Shown: positions 1-8,834, numbered from the stretch's first letter. The stretch: DNA of 64,000 nt from Enterococcus termitis (GCF_001730305.1 NZ_MIJY01000034.1:124001-188000), one strand, 5' to 3'. A program made the numbers and translations. The notes: a model not told the origin generated them from the letters alone.

Positions 1-150
1 CCTCCATTGTTTTGTTTATGTGAAGCATACAGTATGAAGTGCACTTCAAGGCAAGCGAAAGCTAGTTTTTTGTTTAGTTTGAAATTGAGCTTGTAGTTTA
101 GATTTGCATAGCCATAAGAAATGTAAAATACTCAAGTTTTGAGCATTAGA

Positions 151-190
151 AAAAGCTAGGAACGCTGCTAGATAGGCATTCCTAGCTTTT
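151..190. terminator. Hairpin terminator left of the first sufB-tail-like site
   Basis: An inverted repeat with arms AAAAGCTAGGAA and TTCCTAGCTTTT surrounds a short loop and ends in a T-rich run. It lies 14 bases left of the sufB-tail-like sequence at 204-220. A related hairpin lies just left of the second site at 13,914, so it may be a conserved element end. Confidence 0.6.
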
Positions 191-196
191 ATTTTG

Positions 197-220
197 TTAC
201 TAGCCGACAGACCCTTCCAA
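197..220 (-). other. Imperfect attachment-site copy (sufB tail)
   Basis: On the minus strand this reads as codons for L-E-G-S-V-G followed by a TAG stop. Real sufB ends M-E-G-S-V-G-TAA. Within the 17-base core shared by the other two sites (13,914 and 19,594) it differs at three positions. The coding match at amino-acid level argues that it is a diverged 3' end of sufB left by an integrated element rather than chance. Confidence 0.55.
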
Positions 221-777
221 TACCAATTTTTGATTGAGATAGATTGAAATATCAGTCATATTAAGGATTTTAGGTAATTAGGAAATTTAAATATTCCAAT
301 GCATTTTATTGATTTTGAAGTCAACCAGCGTAAGTTTCGGTGTATAAAACATGACTTTCGTGGACGAACGTTTGGTAAGTATTTCTGACTTAGATCTTAT
401 TGGTGCAAATAAGTAGAATGATCTAACTTGTCCCTCAAGGTTAACTTGGAGAAGAACCTCAATTACTCATCAACCTACAAGCCACTTCTGTCACTTTTTC
501 TATGTAGCGCAAATACAACATACATACACAGAACAATAGCTCACAAAATAATAGCCTGAAAACATCAAAATAGAAACTTCTAAAAAGTAATAAAATAAAA
601 TTTAATGACAATAAAGCTATTCACTCTACACAATTAAAAGAATAAAAACGTCCATAATACAAGAAGAAAATAACAAAGCTCTCAATTACTTATATTTTGT
701 TATTTGTTTTTTACTTATTGAAATTTAATATCAATTTGTAGTAAAATGAAGTATAGATACTAGAAGGAGTGTGTACA
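221..777. other. Gene-poor AT-rich stretch
   Basis: I see no convincing gene. A 29-codon frame (299-388, plus strand) has no good ribosome site. The last 60 bases hold the upstream region of the first LXG cassette, with an AGAAGGAG ribosome site at 762-769. Confidence 0.5.
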
Positions 778-1041
778 ATGGGCAAAATTGCTTCAAGTAC
801 GTCATCAGCGGGTGCAGCAATTGTAGGAATTACCTCAATTGCTGTTCAAAAAGGACAACAAGTTTCTTTAGGAAAAAGTACCATATCCAGCATGAAAACA
901 GGTATAGAGATAAATAATCAATTATTAACCGATTTTTCTGAATTAGTAGAGTGTGTCAAAAAACAAAGTGAAAAATTCCCAAAAATTGCAGAACTAATTG
1001 CACTTAGAGATAGTCAGATTAAATTTGAAGGAAGTGACTAG
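778..1041 (+). CDS. LXG-associated small helical protein (Lap1, DUF3130/TIGR04197 type)
   Basis: This 87-residue protein begins M-G-K-I-A-S-S, followed by a Ser/Ala-rich helix and a central segment typical of the small type VII secretion proteins annotated TIGR04197 or DUF3130. In characterised LXG systems such proteins bind the LXG helices of the toxin with a DUF3958 partner and form the export signal. The ATG at 778 is preferred over the in-frame GTG at 769 because AGAAGGAG (762-769) is correctly spaced for it. It is first in a four-gene plus-strand cassette and a clear paralogue of the gene at 8556-8834. Confidence 0.85.
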   Translation: MGKIASSTSSAGAAIVGITSIAVQKGQQVSLGKSTISSMKTGIEINNQLLTDFSELVECVKKQSEKFPKIAELIALRDSQIKFEGSD

Positions 1042-1042
1042 A

Positions 1043-1405
1043 TTGGAAAAGAACAATCCAGAACAAGAGCAGAAAGTCTATAATCAAAAAATCAGAAAAA
1101 AAGAAAATCAAATGGATGATTTAGCCAATGAAAAGCGGAAAATAGAAAGTGTGCTTTCTGAACTAGAAGCTGACCTTCACAGAGGCTTTCGGCAACTCTC
1201 TGAGTTAAATGAAGAACAAGCACGATACGGAAATACTCAAAATTTATGGGAACTAAGAAAAAATGAAGAACAATCTCACATTATTCAGCAAAAGCTACAA
1301 GAATCAAACGAGCAAATTGCTTTGGCTTATAAAAAAGAAACGAAGGTGTTGGATGATGAACGAGAAACACTTTACAAGAAGAGGAGTGAAATTTCTTGGG
1401 ACTAA
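1043..1405 (+). CDS. LXG-associated coiled-coil protein (Lap2, DUF3958 type)
   Basis: The product is about 120 residues, charged and almost entirely helical or coiled coil, as in DUF3958 proteins, which partner DUF3130 proteins and LXG toxins. I choose the TTG at 1043, which has GAAGGAAG 7-9 bases upstream. An in-frame GTG at 1034 lies inside that ribosome site. The start is one base past the stop of the first gene, and the 3' end overlaps the LXG toxin start by 10 bases, so the three are probably translationally coupled. Confidence 0.8.
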   Translation: MEKNNPEQEQKVYNQKIRKKENQMDDLANEKRKIESVLSELEADLHRGFRQLSELNEEQARYGNTQNLWELRKNEEQSHIIQQKLQESNEQIALAYKKETKVLDDERETLYKKRSEISWD

Positions 1406-2946
1406 TTTATTCAAGTACTGAATCTAGTGAATTAATGAATGCTTTATCTAAAAATTTAGCTAGCGGAAAAGAAGCCACTAGTCAATTGAAAAGTGGAAGC
1501 CAAAGAGTTGTTTCAGCAGTGGATGGACACACGTTAGCAGGTGCGGCGTATACCGCGGGAAAAGGATTATTTAGCGATTTAATTATTCCTACCATTACAC
1601 GTGTCACAACGGCAATTGATACTATTGAGCAAGAATTACAAAAATATACAACAGCAGATTCCTCTATTTCAAACGAAGGGTATTTGGATGAAGATTCACT
1701 AAGTCAACAGATTGCGATAAAGAAAGCAATGAAAGCATCTGTAGATGCGACGTCTTATTTTGTGAAATATCAAACAATGCGTAACCCTGTAGCAAGCCTG
1801 TTAGATGCCTTATTTGATGCTCAAAGAAATTTAAATCAAATATCAGAAAGATTCCAACAAGATATTGATGAGTTAACGAAAAAATTACAAAAATTGCATG
1901 ATTTTTCTTCTCAAACGAATGGCTTATTTAGTACTAGCTTAAGTGATATGAAACTAGCGATGCAAGGTATTTTAATATTAAACAATACAACAATTAATAG
2001 TGATGGTACGTATAAATTGCCTGCCGGAACAGATAAAAGCTGGTTTACGGAACTAAAATCTAATTCAGACTTAGAAAGAAATGCTTACGATAGTGCACTA
2101 GATGAGCTTTTAGCTTATGATAGTGATGGTACAATCAAAGATGTTGATGAAGCTAAATTACAAGAATGGTTGAAACTCTTTGTGCAGGGTAAATTGACTC
2201 CGGCGCAAGCAGAAGCTCTAAAAACTGCACTATTAACTCTCCCTGGCTACTTAGATAAGATGTCTAATGCAGAAGGCATAACAAATGAAGCCTTGAAAAA
2301 ATTAGCTGAGCTTCAAGATATTGTTGGTGGTGGTTGGTCTGCCTTTGGCTTCAGTTATGATGAAGAAGGAAAACATTTTTATACCAAACAGGATTCTCTT
2401 CAAAGTTTGTTTGGTTTTGCGGATATTTATGATGAGGCAGGTCCATTGCTTGGTATGGATTTAGATACAGAAGTTATTCAGTTTTTCCACAACGGAAAAG
2501 AGTATCGTTTTCAAGTTTGGAAAGGTACATACGGTGGTGGAACAATGGTCGGCGGTGAACAAGGATGGTATGTTTATAATCCTAATGATGTTGTACAAAA
2601 TATGCAAAATAGCTTTGCAGACACCTTAGGACAAAGTGATTGGGTACCTGTTGCGGCTCCTGAGGATAGAATACGAATGGTCAATTCTCTTTATAATGAG
2701 ACAACTAATAGAAAAATAACTGACCCAAACGATACTAATAAATACGCCCCAGAAGGTGCTTATTGGAATCTAAATACCACAGCAGACTATCCAGGATATA
2801 CAAAATCAAATATTTATACTAAAGGAGAGCTTTATATCGATGATGCAAATTTACGAAATGAAACTTTCCAACAACTTAAAGCTAATGGCTCATTCACTAA
2901 TGTCCAAATTATAAGAAACAAGGTGATCTATACATGGAAAGATTAA
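1396..2946 (+). CDS. LXG polymorphic toxin with C-terminal DUF4474-like domain
   Basis: This 516-residue protein has an N-terminal LXG helical domain (about residues 1-200; segments such as SGSQRVVSAVDGHTL and AAYTAGKGLFSDL match the LXG proteins at 6632 and 52,415). A linker follows, then from about residue 310 a domain with FGFSYDEEG, YDEAGPLLGMD (near 345) and FQVWKGTYGGG that I recognise as DUF4474-like. LXG proteins are exported by the type VII system and antagonise neighbouring bacteria. The catalytic activity of DUF4474 is unknown to me. The start is TTG at 1396, with GAGGAGTG 7 bases upstream. The 3' end overlaps the next gene, a lipoprotein, by 13 bases; that lipoprotein is the likely immunity factor and implies a toxin target outside the cytoplasm. 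Confidence 0.85.
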   Translation: MGLIYSSTESSELMNALSKNLASGKEATSQLKSGSQRVVSAVDGHTLAGAAYTAGKGLFSDLIIPTITRVTTAIDTIEQELQKYTTADSSISNEGYLDEDSLSQQIAIKKAMKASVDATSYFVKYQTMRNPVASLLDALFDAQRNLNQISERFQQDIDELTKKLQKLHDFSSQTNGLFSTSLSDMKLAMQGILILNNTTINSDGTYKLPAGTDKSWFTELKSNSDLERNAYDSALDELLAYDSDGTIKDVDEAKLQEWLKLFVQGKLTPAQAEALKTALLTLPGYLDKMSNAEGITNEALKKLAELQDIVGGGWSAFGFSYDEEGKHFYTKQDSLQSLFGFADIYDEAGPLLGMDLDTEVIQFFHNGKEYRFQVWKGTYGGGTMVGGEQGWYVYNPNDVVQNMQNSFADTLGQSDWVPVAAPEDRIRMVNSLYNETTNRKITDPNDTNKYAPEGAYWNLNTTADYPGYTKSNIYTKGELYIDDANLRNETFQQLKANGSFTNVQIIRNKVIYTWKD

Positions 2947-3716
2947 AACAAATTTTCAAACGCCTTACTCTCATCAGTTCAATTATAATAGTAGGAGGAT
3001 GTTCTATGAAGGAAGATACAGCACAAAATTATAAGAATAAGAACGAAGCAGAAAAAGCAGTATTAAACTTTCTTGAAAAAAAATACGATAAAAAATTCAC
3101 ACTTGTCGGTGAAGGCAAACTTGAATCGTCTAAAAATATAAAATACTTTCAAACAAAATTTAAAGATGAAGAAGGTTTAGAAGCAGAAATTGTACTACCC
3201 CAAGAAAAAAAGAGTAGTTTAGGTGATGTTTTAGGTTCAGGAGTAGCAGGAACAAGTGACACATACTCACAAACTTTCTATACAAAAAAAACACGTGAAG
3301 CAGTAGAACCACTATTTAAAGATGAACCATTTGAAAAATTTTTTATAGATTTAGAAGGCGCAGGTCATGCTAAAAATGACTTATCCCTCTCTGTAGATGA
3401 ATATTTCAAAAAATACCAAACAGAATATACCTTTTTTATCATACTTAAAGATAATCAAAATGCTGAGTATTATGCAGATATTATTTATCCATTTTATCAA
3501 AAATTAATAACCGAACAATCTCAGAATTTCGGTCTATTTATATATGCTGATAAGAAAGAAATCTTTAGTGTTGCATATGTTAACTCAAAAGGATTCAATG
3601 CAGAAATAACCTATGAAGAAGTTCTTAAAGATGTACAAGATGGGCTAGATTATAACCAACCGCAACCAGAAGAAAAATGGTTACGTTCAAAATATTATAA
3701 TGGAGAAAATGAGTAG
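2934..3716 (+). CDS. Lipoprotein, probable immunity protein for the LXG-DUF4474 toxin
   Basis: This 260-residue protein has a short basic N terminus, a hydrophobic core and a lipobox IVGGC with the acylated cysteine at residue 23. The remainder is hydrophilic and lacks further membrane segments. It overlaps the toxin's 3' end by 13 bases in a different frame, the normal arrangement for LXG toxin-immunity pairs. A surface-anchored immunity protein suggests the toxin acts at the envelope or periplasm-like space. I do not recognise its fold. The ribosome site is AAGGTGAT about eight bases before ATG 2934. Confidence 0.75.
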   Translation: MERLKQIFKRLTLISSIIIVGGCSMKEDTAQNYKNKNEAEKAVLNFLEKKYDKKFTLVGEGKLESSKNIKYFQTKFKDEEGLEAEIVLPQEKKSSLGDVLGSGVAGTSDTYSQTFYTKKTREAVEPLFKDEPFEKFFIDLEGAGHAKNDLSLSVDEYFKKYQTEYTFFIILKDNQNAEYYADIIYPFYQKLITEQSQNFGLFIYADKKEIFSVAYVNSKGFNAEITYEEVLKDVQDGLDYNQPQPEEKWLRSKYYNGENE

Positions 3717-4070
3717 CTCTTAACTTAGTTAAAATGTAACTCTCAGTTTATCCTGATATTTAAAAAGCTCGCAGATTTACTCACCACAAATTAATCTTGA
3801 AATAAATACTTTGATTAGGACAAATTTTAAGAATACTGTACCTCACCTCACTGTGATTGCTAAAAAATAAAATACCTTATTCGTTACTTCTTTCAATAAT
3901 CGATATAATGTACAGATTAAATCAAGCTAAAACTGTTTATTCAATGGCTTTCTGCACTATGCATAATCAGTTGAAAGCTCAATCGAAGTAATTAAATCAT
4001 TCATTCCGCATCTTTATTCGTAAGCGGGTAATTAAATGACGGGTACACAAATAATGGCACAACCACAAAA
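3717..4070. other. Gene-free spacer after the first LXG cassette
   Basis: This 354-base AT-rich stretch contains no frame with a ribosome site and coding character. I see nothing definite in it. Confidence 0.5.
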
Positions 4071-4274
4071 CAGAGAGTGTAAAATAAACTGTGTAAGTAG
4101 CTAATTCTAGATAAGCTGCTTATACAGTTTTTCTTTTCGTGTAAAGGAAATTCAGATAAAATAAAAATGAAAGGATGCGAGAATATGGCAAGACAGAAAA
4201 GAGATCCTAAAACCGTTGAACTAGCAAAAAACATTCTAGAAAGCTACAATCCTGAATATGTTTTCATCCAATGA
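4071..4274 (+). mobile_element. Left-end remnant of an IS256-family element
   Basis: Near 4073 begins a terminal-repeat-like sequence, GAGAGTGTAAAATAAACTGT, of the IS256-family type. About 110 bases on, an ATG at 4185 opens a 29-codon frame starting MARQKRDPKTVELAKNIL, which is the usual N terminus of IS256-family transposases. The frame ends at TGA 4272-4274 and no other transposase sequence follows. Only the left end and the first codons remain. Confidence 0.75.
4185..4274 (+). pseudogene. Truncated IS256-family transposase (first 29 codons)
   Basis: This is the N-terminal stub of a transposase normally near 390-400 residues; the DDE catalytic domain is absent. AAAGGATG lies upstream as a ribosome site. 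It is nonfunctional. Confidence 0.75.
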
Positions 4275-4373
4275 AATAACCAACTCAATAAAGTATTCCA
4301 CTCTAACTTGTAGTAATTTAGAATTGAGTTGCTTTTCTATAAATAGTCCTCTTCGTTCAATATGATTTTCAAT

Positions 4374-4739
4374 TTATAAATTAGGGTCTGGTATATTCAT
4401 TATTATTTTTCTAGTTTGCTCATCATATTGAGCAAAACTTATTAAATTTAAAGATTGTTCTTTCCAATCATAATTCTGTTCAGGATACACAAGTTCTTTT
4501 TTTATTTTGAGATTTCTTACTCTGCTTTGCGTTATACCCAACTCTTTACTTAAAAGATAATCTGAATCTGCATTGAAATCACCACTTTTTTTTCTTTTAA
4601 GTTTATTTTGATAGAAAAATTTGAACATTAGTAAATCCATCTCTGATTTTGATGTTAAACTAAAATTTTTTCGATAGTACTTTTCGCATATTTCGTCAAA
4701 ATATTTTATTTTTTCTTCTTCTGAAAATTCATTATTCAT
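4374..4739 (-). CDS. Hypothetical 121-residue protein with HTH-like segment
   Basis: The protein is acidic at the N terminus and Lys-rich in the middle. The segment YLLSKELGITQSRVRNLK (about residues 61-80) has the pattern of a helix-turn-helix or phage-type DNA-binding unit. The function is not recognised. It stands alone between IS256 and IS3 remnants, and the short length may mean a truncated C terminus. AGGAGTGC lies just upstream of ATG 4739. It might be an orphaned regulator or a fragment of a defence gene. Confidence 0.5.
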   Translation of the reverse strand: MNNEFSEEEKIKYFDEICEKYYRKNFSLTSKSEMDLLMFKFFYQNKLKRKKSGDFNADSDYLLSKELGITQSRVRNLKIKKELVYPEQNYDWKEQSLNLISFAQYDEQTRKIIMNIPDPNL

Positions 4740-4801
4740 AATTATTCAGCACTCCTCTTTTTATTAATATCTCTACTCTTCTTTACAGTTGCATGTATGC
4801 T

Positions 4802-5583
4802 AATAAAGTAGACAGTTTTTTTAATATACTATTAATTAATTAGACATTATTTGAGAAAGAGATTTTGATTATGGTCGACAAACGTAAATCTCCACGAAAA
4901 TTTAATGAAGAGTTCAAAAATCAATCGTGAAACTTTATGAAGGTGGCAAATCACAAAACGCTTTAGCTAATTAATATGGAATCGCCCTGTCCTCCGTAGC
5001 TCGCTGGATGAATCAATATTCTGAAGTTAAAATTGATGATGATACGATCCTCACGGCTCGACAGACCAAGCAGTTACAGAAAAGAAACCTTCAGCTAGAA
5101 GAGGAAAATTTAATATTAAAACAAGTGATTACCATATTCATGCCAAGCTCAACGAACGACTAAATACGATTCGTATTTTACGTCATGAACACTCTGTTGT
5201 TACGCTTTGTAGGGTTCTTAAAGTTAATCGTTCGACTTACTACAAATGTTTTTCTGGAAAAATTGCTCCTAAATCAACAGTTGAGAAAGACTATCTTAGA
5301 AATCTATACAACCTCTAAAAAACGAGTAGGTCCAAGTACGACGCATGCTTCTACGTGACTATGGCATTTCTATTAGCATTGGCCGAGCTTATCGCCTAAT
5401 GAGCACTATGAACTTACCTAAAATGTCTACAGTAAAACCTGTATTTAAACCGACCACTGGTCAGGCTTCTTTGAAACGCCCAAATCATTTGAAGCAAGCG
5501 TTTAACCCTCCTGCACCAAATGAAATGGAGGATAAATACTTTGATTCTCACTAAGTATCCGCTCTGTTTGTGTCTACTTTATT
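4802..5583 (+). mobile_element. Decayed, internally deleted IS3-family element
   Basis: Perfect 13-base terminal inverted repeats AATAAAGTAGACA (4802-4814) and TGTCTACTTTATT (5571-5583) bound 782 bases, about half the usual length of IS3-family elements. Inside are recognisable orfA codons from ATG 4871 (MVDKRKSPRKFNEEFKNQ) and orfB pieces, with the DDE region deleted. The right end abuts the immunity gene at 5596. Confidence 0.85.
4871..5554 (+). pseudogene. IS3-family transposase remnants (orfA and orfB)
   Basis: OrfA reads normally for about 19 codons, then a one-base loss in AATCAATCGTG causes a frameshift. Further on an in-frame TAA replaces the expected Glu codon before YGIALSSVARW. 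OrfB pieces follow (RLNTIRILRHEHSV, then an HTH-like RVLKVNRSTYYK) and a last 69-codon open stretch (5345-5554) with DYGISISIGRAYRLM. The catalytic DDE core is missing, so no active enzyme can be made. Confidence 0.8.
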
Positions 5584-5595
5584 GACATTTATCTA

Positions 5596-6036
5596 CTATT
5601 CGTATTGAGCCTTGTGTTCTTCAAAATGATTATTAATTTCTATGGAAATATTTTCTGTAGGTATGTTTAATTCCCAATTAATATTATAATTTTCTCTAGA
5701 ATGACCTATGTCACAAAAAATACGCAATTTATATTCATCATCAAAGAGCATTTCTAAATCATACTGCGGCGTTAAGTTGAAATTAATTAACTTTCTACCT
5801 TCAAGAATAGGTGATTTTTCACCTATAAAACCATTTGGACTACTATTACTTTCCGTTGGTAAAATAGTATCAGAAGAAGTAACAACTACGTTTTCTTCAT
5901 CCTCAATTCTCCATGTACACCAGATAAACAGATATGAAGTATCTTCAAATTCTATAAATAAAATTGATCCTGCTGCACCACCTGCACTACTTTTAACAAC
6001 ACTTTTATTAATAAGACTTTTCAATTTATCTTTCAT
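5596..6036 (-). CDS. Hypothetical protein, probable immunity or accessory to the LXG cassette
   Basis: This soluble 146-residue protein has no signal or membrane helix. It is the last gene of the minus-strand LXG cassette, 26 bases after the 188-residue gene. Single-domain genes immediately behind an LXG toxin usually encode immunity proteins, so this could be a second one. Its last residues (NNHFEEHKAQYE) are mirrored by a decayed copy at 12,074-12,130, which shows that this family has been duplicated in the island. I do not recognise the family. Confidence 0.65.
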   Translation of the reverse strand: MKDKLKSLINKSVVKSSAGGAAGSILFIEFEDTSYLFIWCTWRIEDEENVVVTSSDTILPTESNSSPNGFIGEKSPILEGRKLINFNLTPQYDLEMLFDDEYKLRIFCDIGHSRENYNINWELNIPTENISIEINNHFEEHKAQYE

Positions 6037-6062
6037 TTGCTATGTCCTCAACAATTCAAACA

Positions 6063-6629
6063 TTAATTATTTGATTTCATATAAGAATAGTACTCAGCTA
6101 GAGTCTCTTGAAAATACTCTTTATTTTCGTTGTTCACAGTCATTGTAGATAAAAACTGTTTAATTTCTTTGTCTGTTTCCTCTAGAAACCTATCCATATC
6201 AAATGAATAGACGTAGTATTTTTCATTATCGTAATAAGATATTTCTCCACAACCATTTGGCGATAAACCTATATAAAAATCTGGTGTTGTGGTTCCCCTT
6301 AGATGAAAATGATGATTCATAAAATAATCAGTCAACTGATCCTCATAAGCAAACTGTTCTTGCAAATTTGAAAAATCATCAATTTTATCAAACAATAACT
6401 TTCTAGATTCAGCTATTGAATTTGTAAACGAAAATGGGAATATTTCCACTTTTAGGTATTCCTTTTTCTCTGCAAACCATTCGATAAAACTAGCTACATC
6501 CCACTCTAAATTAAGTAACGTCTCATTTTCATAGTGTATAGCAAATTTCCCCCATAATTCTAAAAGTTCAGATGGGTCATCTTTATATGGATTGACTTTA
6601 CTTTCTAATTCTATTTTCAAATTTTTCAT
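6063..6629 (-). CDS. Probable immunity protein for the second LXG toxin
   Basis: This soluble acidic 188-residue protein begins two bases after the toxin stop. It has no signal peptide, consistent with cytoplasmic neutralisation of a toxin acting on an intracellular target. Immediate adjacency to the toxin makes it the best immunity candidate. The family is not recognised. Confidence 0.7.
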   Translation of the reverse strand: MKNLKIELESKVNPYKDDPSELLELWGKFAIHYENETLLNLEWDVASFIEWFAEKKEYLKVEIFPFSFTNSIAESRKLLFDKIDDFSNLQEQFAYEDQLTDYFMNHHFHLRGTTTPDFYIGLSPNGCGEISYYDNEKYYVYSFDMDRFLEETDKEIKQFLSTMTVNNENKEYFQETLAEYYSYMKSNN

Positions 6630-6631
6630 AT

Positions 6632-8200
6632 CTATTTTCCTCTTCTCAATTTATTATATTGAGAATTATTGATTTTCCCTTCTTTTAACCAGTTTCTCAA
6701 TACATCAGCTCCACCTTTTTTATCGGTCAGTTCTGTTCCTTTTATTTTATATCCATGCCATCCGCCTGAACCATCAGGTTGAAATTCATAGATTTGCCCA
6801 TCTTTTAATCCATATTTTTGTTTCCCAACTTGTTGAGATTCGTTCAAAACTTTCTGAGCCTCATCTGCTCCTAAATCCATTTCAGAACCCCAACCGCCCT
6901 TGCCATTAGGTGTATGTTTTGGACTAGAAACATATTTTCCATTTGGATATAGAGATTGTTGACGATTTCCGTAATTATTTGCAAAACTATAACTAACAGA
7001 ACCTGTTTCCACACCCATTTTACTGATAGCATCCGAAACTATTGCCACACCAGCTCCTGTGGTTGCTGTACCTGCTACGACTCCTGCTTGTGTGATGCCA
7101 GTTAAGGCAAGCGTTCCTCCAGAAAAATAAGTTCCTCCTAAACTTAGTCCAGTTATCCCAAGTCCTCCAAGTGCTGTAGTTACTCCTGTAGCTAATTGTA
7201 ACAGAGATTGATTTAAAAGTTCTCTTTGTTGAGCATTCAATTCTTTGTTAGCTTGAGCGGTTAATTCTGCATCATTTACGCCATTTTTTAAGATAATGAC
7301 TCCGTTACCTGCACCCATATTCACAGGTAATACTCTCAATATATTCCCGTCATCATCAAACAATAATAACTGATTCAACTCATTGATAGCTGCTGCCCAT
7401 TTATCAGCAGGGACATTCTTCAATGCCTCTTTCATAATTTCTTGATAGTATTTCCGAGCTGCTTTCGGTAACTGGAGTTCGTCCATCCCGTTTTCTAGAG
7501 CAACCTGTTTTCTTGTTGCGGTTACACTCGTTGATTTTACCGATGTTAACCACGAAGAATCAAAACCTTCTGGAAAAGCATACGCTCCTGTTTTAGGATT
7601 CACAGTCATTAGCCCTAACACTTCTATTGCCTGCATGCCAATCTTTAATTGCGTCAATGAATCACGAAACAAGCCATTTGTTTCTGATTGAAAATTAGCT
7701 AAAGCTTCTAATTTTTCTTGCTCTTTCTTTACTTTATCTTCCAAATTAGAGCGCGCTTGCTCTAATTGTTGGTTATCGTGAACTAAAGCTTCTAAAGCAC
7801 CTTTAGCTAGTTTTCCCAGTAATCCTAATTTATTTGAGCATTGAATTTGAAAATTAATCACTGAAATTTGGCGTTGAAACGATTGAATTAATTCATTTTG
7901 CACCTGTTCATCAATAACAGCCCATTTATTCACTAGTCCGTCGGCTGCTTGATAACTGCTGAGTTCTTCTTTTATTGCCTCAACTGCATTATCTACACGT
8001 TCAACGGTTGGAAGAATCAAGTCTTGGAATAAGCCTTTCCCTGCTGTGTAAGCAGCCCCAGACAATTGTTCACCATCCACTGACTGAATCAAATGTTGAC
8101 TACCTGATTTCAGTTGTCCTGTAACGCCTTTTGCAGTAGCTATACTCGTCGTTAAACCTTGAATCAAAGCTGTGGAATCTGCACTTATATATTTTACCAT
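6632..8200 (-). CDS. LXG polymorphic toxin with C-terminal nuclease-like domain (Ntox17-like)
   Basis: This 522-residue protein has an N-terminal LXG helical region (about 1-210, including SGSQHLIQSVDGEQLSGAAY), a Gly/Ala-rich hydrophobic stretch (about 335-395), and a C-terminal toxin domain of about 110 residues. The tail contains PNGKYVSSPKHTPNGKGG, YEFQPDGSGGWHGY and ends in QYNKLRRGK, a pattern I associate with polymorphic toxin type 17, predicted to be a BECR-fold RNase. That assignment is from memory and only moderately sure. The start ATG 8200 overlaps the preceding DUF3958 gene. Confidence 0.8.
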   Translation of the reverse strand: MVKYISADSTALIQGLTTSIATAKGVTGQLKSGSQHLIQSVDGEQLSGAAYTAGKGLFQDLILPTVERVDNAVEAIKEELSSYQAADGLVNKWAVIDEQVQNELIQSFQRQISVINFQIQCSNKLGLLGKLAKGALEALVHDNQQLEQARSNLEDKVKKEQEKLEALANFQSETNGLFRDSLTQLKIGMQAIEVLGLMTVNPKTGAYAFPEGFDSSWLTSVKSTSVTATRKQVALENGMDELQLPKAARKYYQEIMKEALKNVPADKWAAAINELNQLLLFDDDGNILRVLPVNMGAGNGVIILKNGVNDAELTAQANKELNAQQRELLNQSLLQLATGVTTALGGLGITGLSLGGTYFSGGTLALTGITQAGVVAGTATTGAGVAIVSDAISKMGVETGSVSYSFANNYGNRQQSLYPNGKYVSSPKHTPNGKGGWGSEMDLGADEAQKVLNESQQVGKQKYGLKDGQIYEFQPDGSGGWHGYKIKGTELTDKKGGADVLRNWLKEGKINNSQYNKLRRGK

Positions 8201-8559
8201 TCTAACGCCCCTCGCTCTTTATACAAAAGTTCGTTAGTCTCTTCTAATTGTTTGTTAGATTTTCTATACGCAGATTCTATAGATTCTTCCTGAGAACGAA
8301 AGACAGCTTGAACCGTTTTGTAAATATCCTGAGCATCCTCTTGGTTATAGTAAGCCGTCTTATCACCAAAATGGGCAAGTTCTTGATATAATGAAGCGAT
8401 TTGATCAGTCTGTTGTTTCATTTGCCACTTACTTGCTTCTAACTGCTCCTGCCACTTCCGTTGCTCTCTCTTCAAATCCTCTGAAATTTGCTCGTTTTCT
8501 CGAATTTGCTTGCTTAACACAATTTTATCAGCTTCTATTTTTTGCTTATCCTTTGTCAA
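8194..8559 (-). CDS. LXG-associated coiled-coil protein (DUF3958 type)
   Basis: This charged coiled-coil protein of about 121 residues is a paralogue of the gene at 1043-1405. The start is TTG at 8559, whose bases overlap the TGA stop of the upstream gene (ATTGA), with GGGGGGTG as ribosome site. A longer frame to 8655 runs antisense-like through the upstream gene and is rejected. The 3' end overlaps the toxin start by seven bases. The role is to form the export complex with the toxin and the DUF3130 protein. Confidence 0.8.
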   Translation of the reverse strand: MTKDKQKIEADKIVLSKQIRENEQISEDLKREQRKWQEQLEASKWQMKQQTDQIASLYQELAHFGDKTAYYNQEDAQDIYKTVQAVFRSQEESIESAYRKSNKQLEETNELLYKERGALEW

Positions 8560-8834
8560 TAGACGACACCCCCCATTTGGTGAGCAGCTTGGCGATCTTG
8601 ATACTCCATCATTTCTGCAATTTGAGGGAATTTTTCTGCTTGGGACCAAACGCACTCTGCAAGACTACTCACTTCACCGACAATTTGATTGGCAATTGTC
8701 AATCCGTCTGTCATGCTGGATACAGTACTTCCAGAAAAACTGATTGCCTTTTTAGATAAATCTACATTTTTTCCAGTTAATTTGGTTACAGCATTTTGAG
8801 CTGCTGCTGTACTTGATGCTATTTTTCCTGTCAT
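8556..8834 (-). CDS. LXG-associated small helical protein (DUF3130/TIGR04197 type)
   Basis: This 92-residue protein begins MTGKIASST, closely matching the first gene of the plus-strand cassette. The ATG at 8834 has AAAGGAG well placed upstream; codons further upstream (to 8942) lack coding character and are left out. It is first in the minus-strand five-gene LXG cassette (8834 to 5596). Confidence 0.85.
   Translation of the reverse strand: MTGKIASSTAAAQNAVTKLTGKNVDLSKKAISFSGSTVSSMTDGLTIANQIVGEVSSLAECVWSQAEKFPQIAEMMEYQDRQAAHQMGGVVY

Noticed and set aside
299..388. 29-codon plus-strand frame
   Set aside because: No proper ribosome site and no recognisable family; possibly a relic, but not supportable.
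4001..4234. 77-codon minus-strand frame
   Set aside because: It runs antisense through the IS256 end, starts inside the transposase stub and has no ribosome site or family resemblance.
8560..8655. Upstream extension of the minus-strand DUF3958 gene
   Set aside because: The extension overlaps the DUF3130 gene in another frame; TTG 8559 with GGGGGGTG and a stop-start overlap is the better start.
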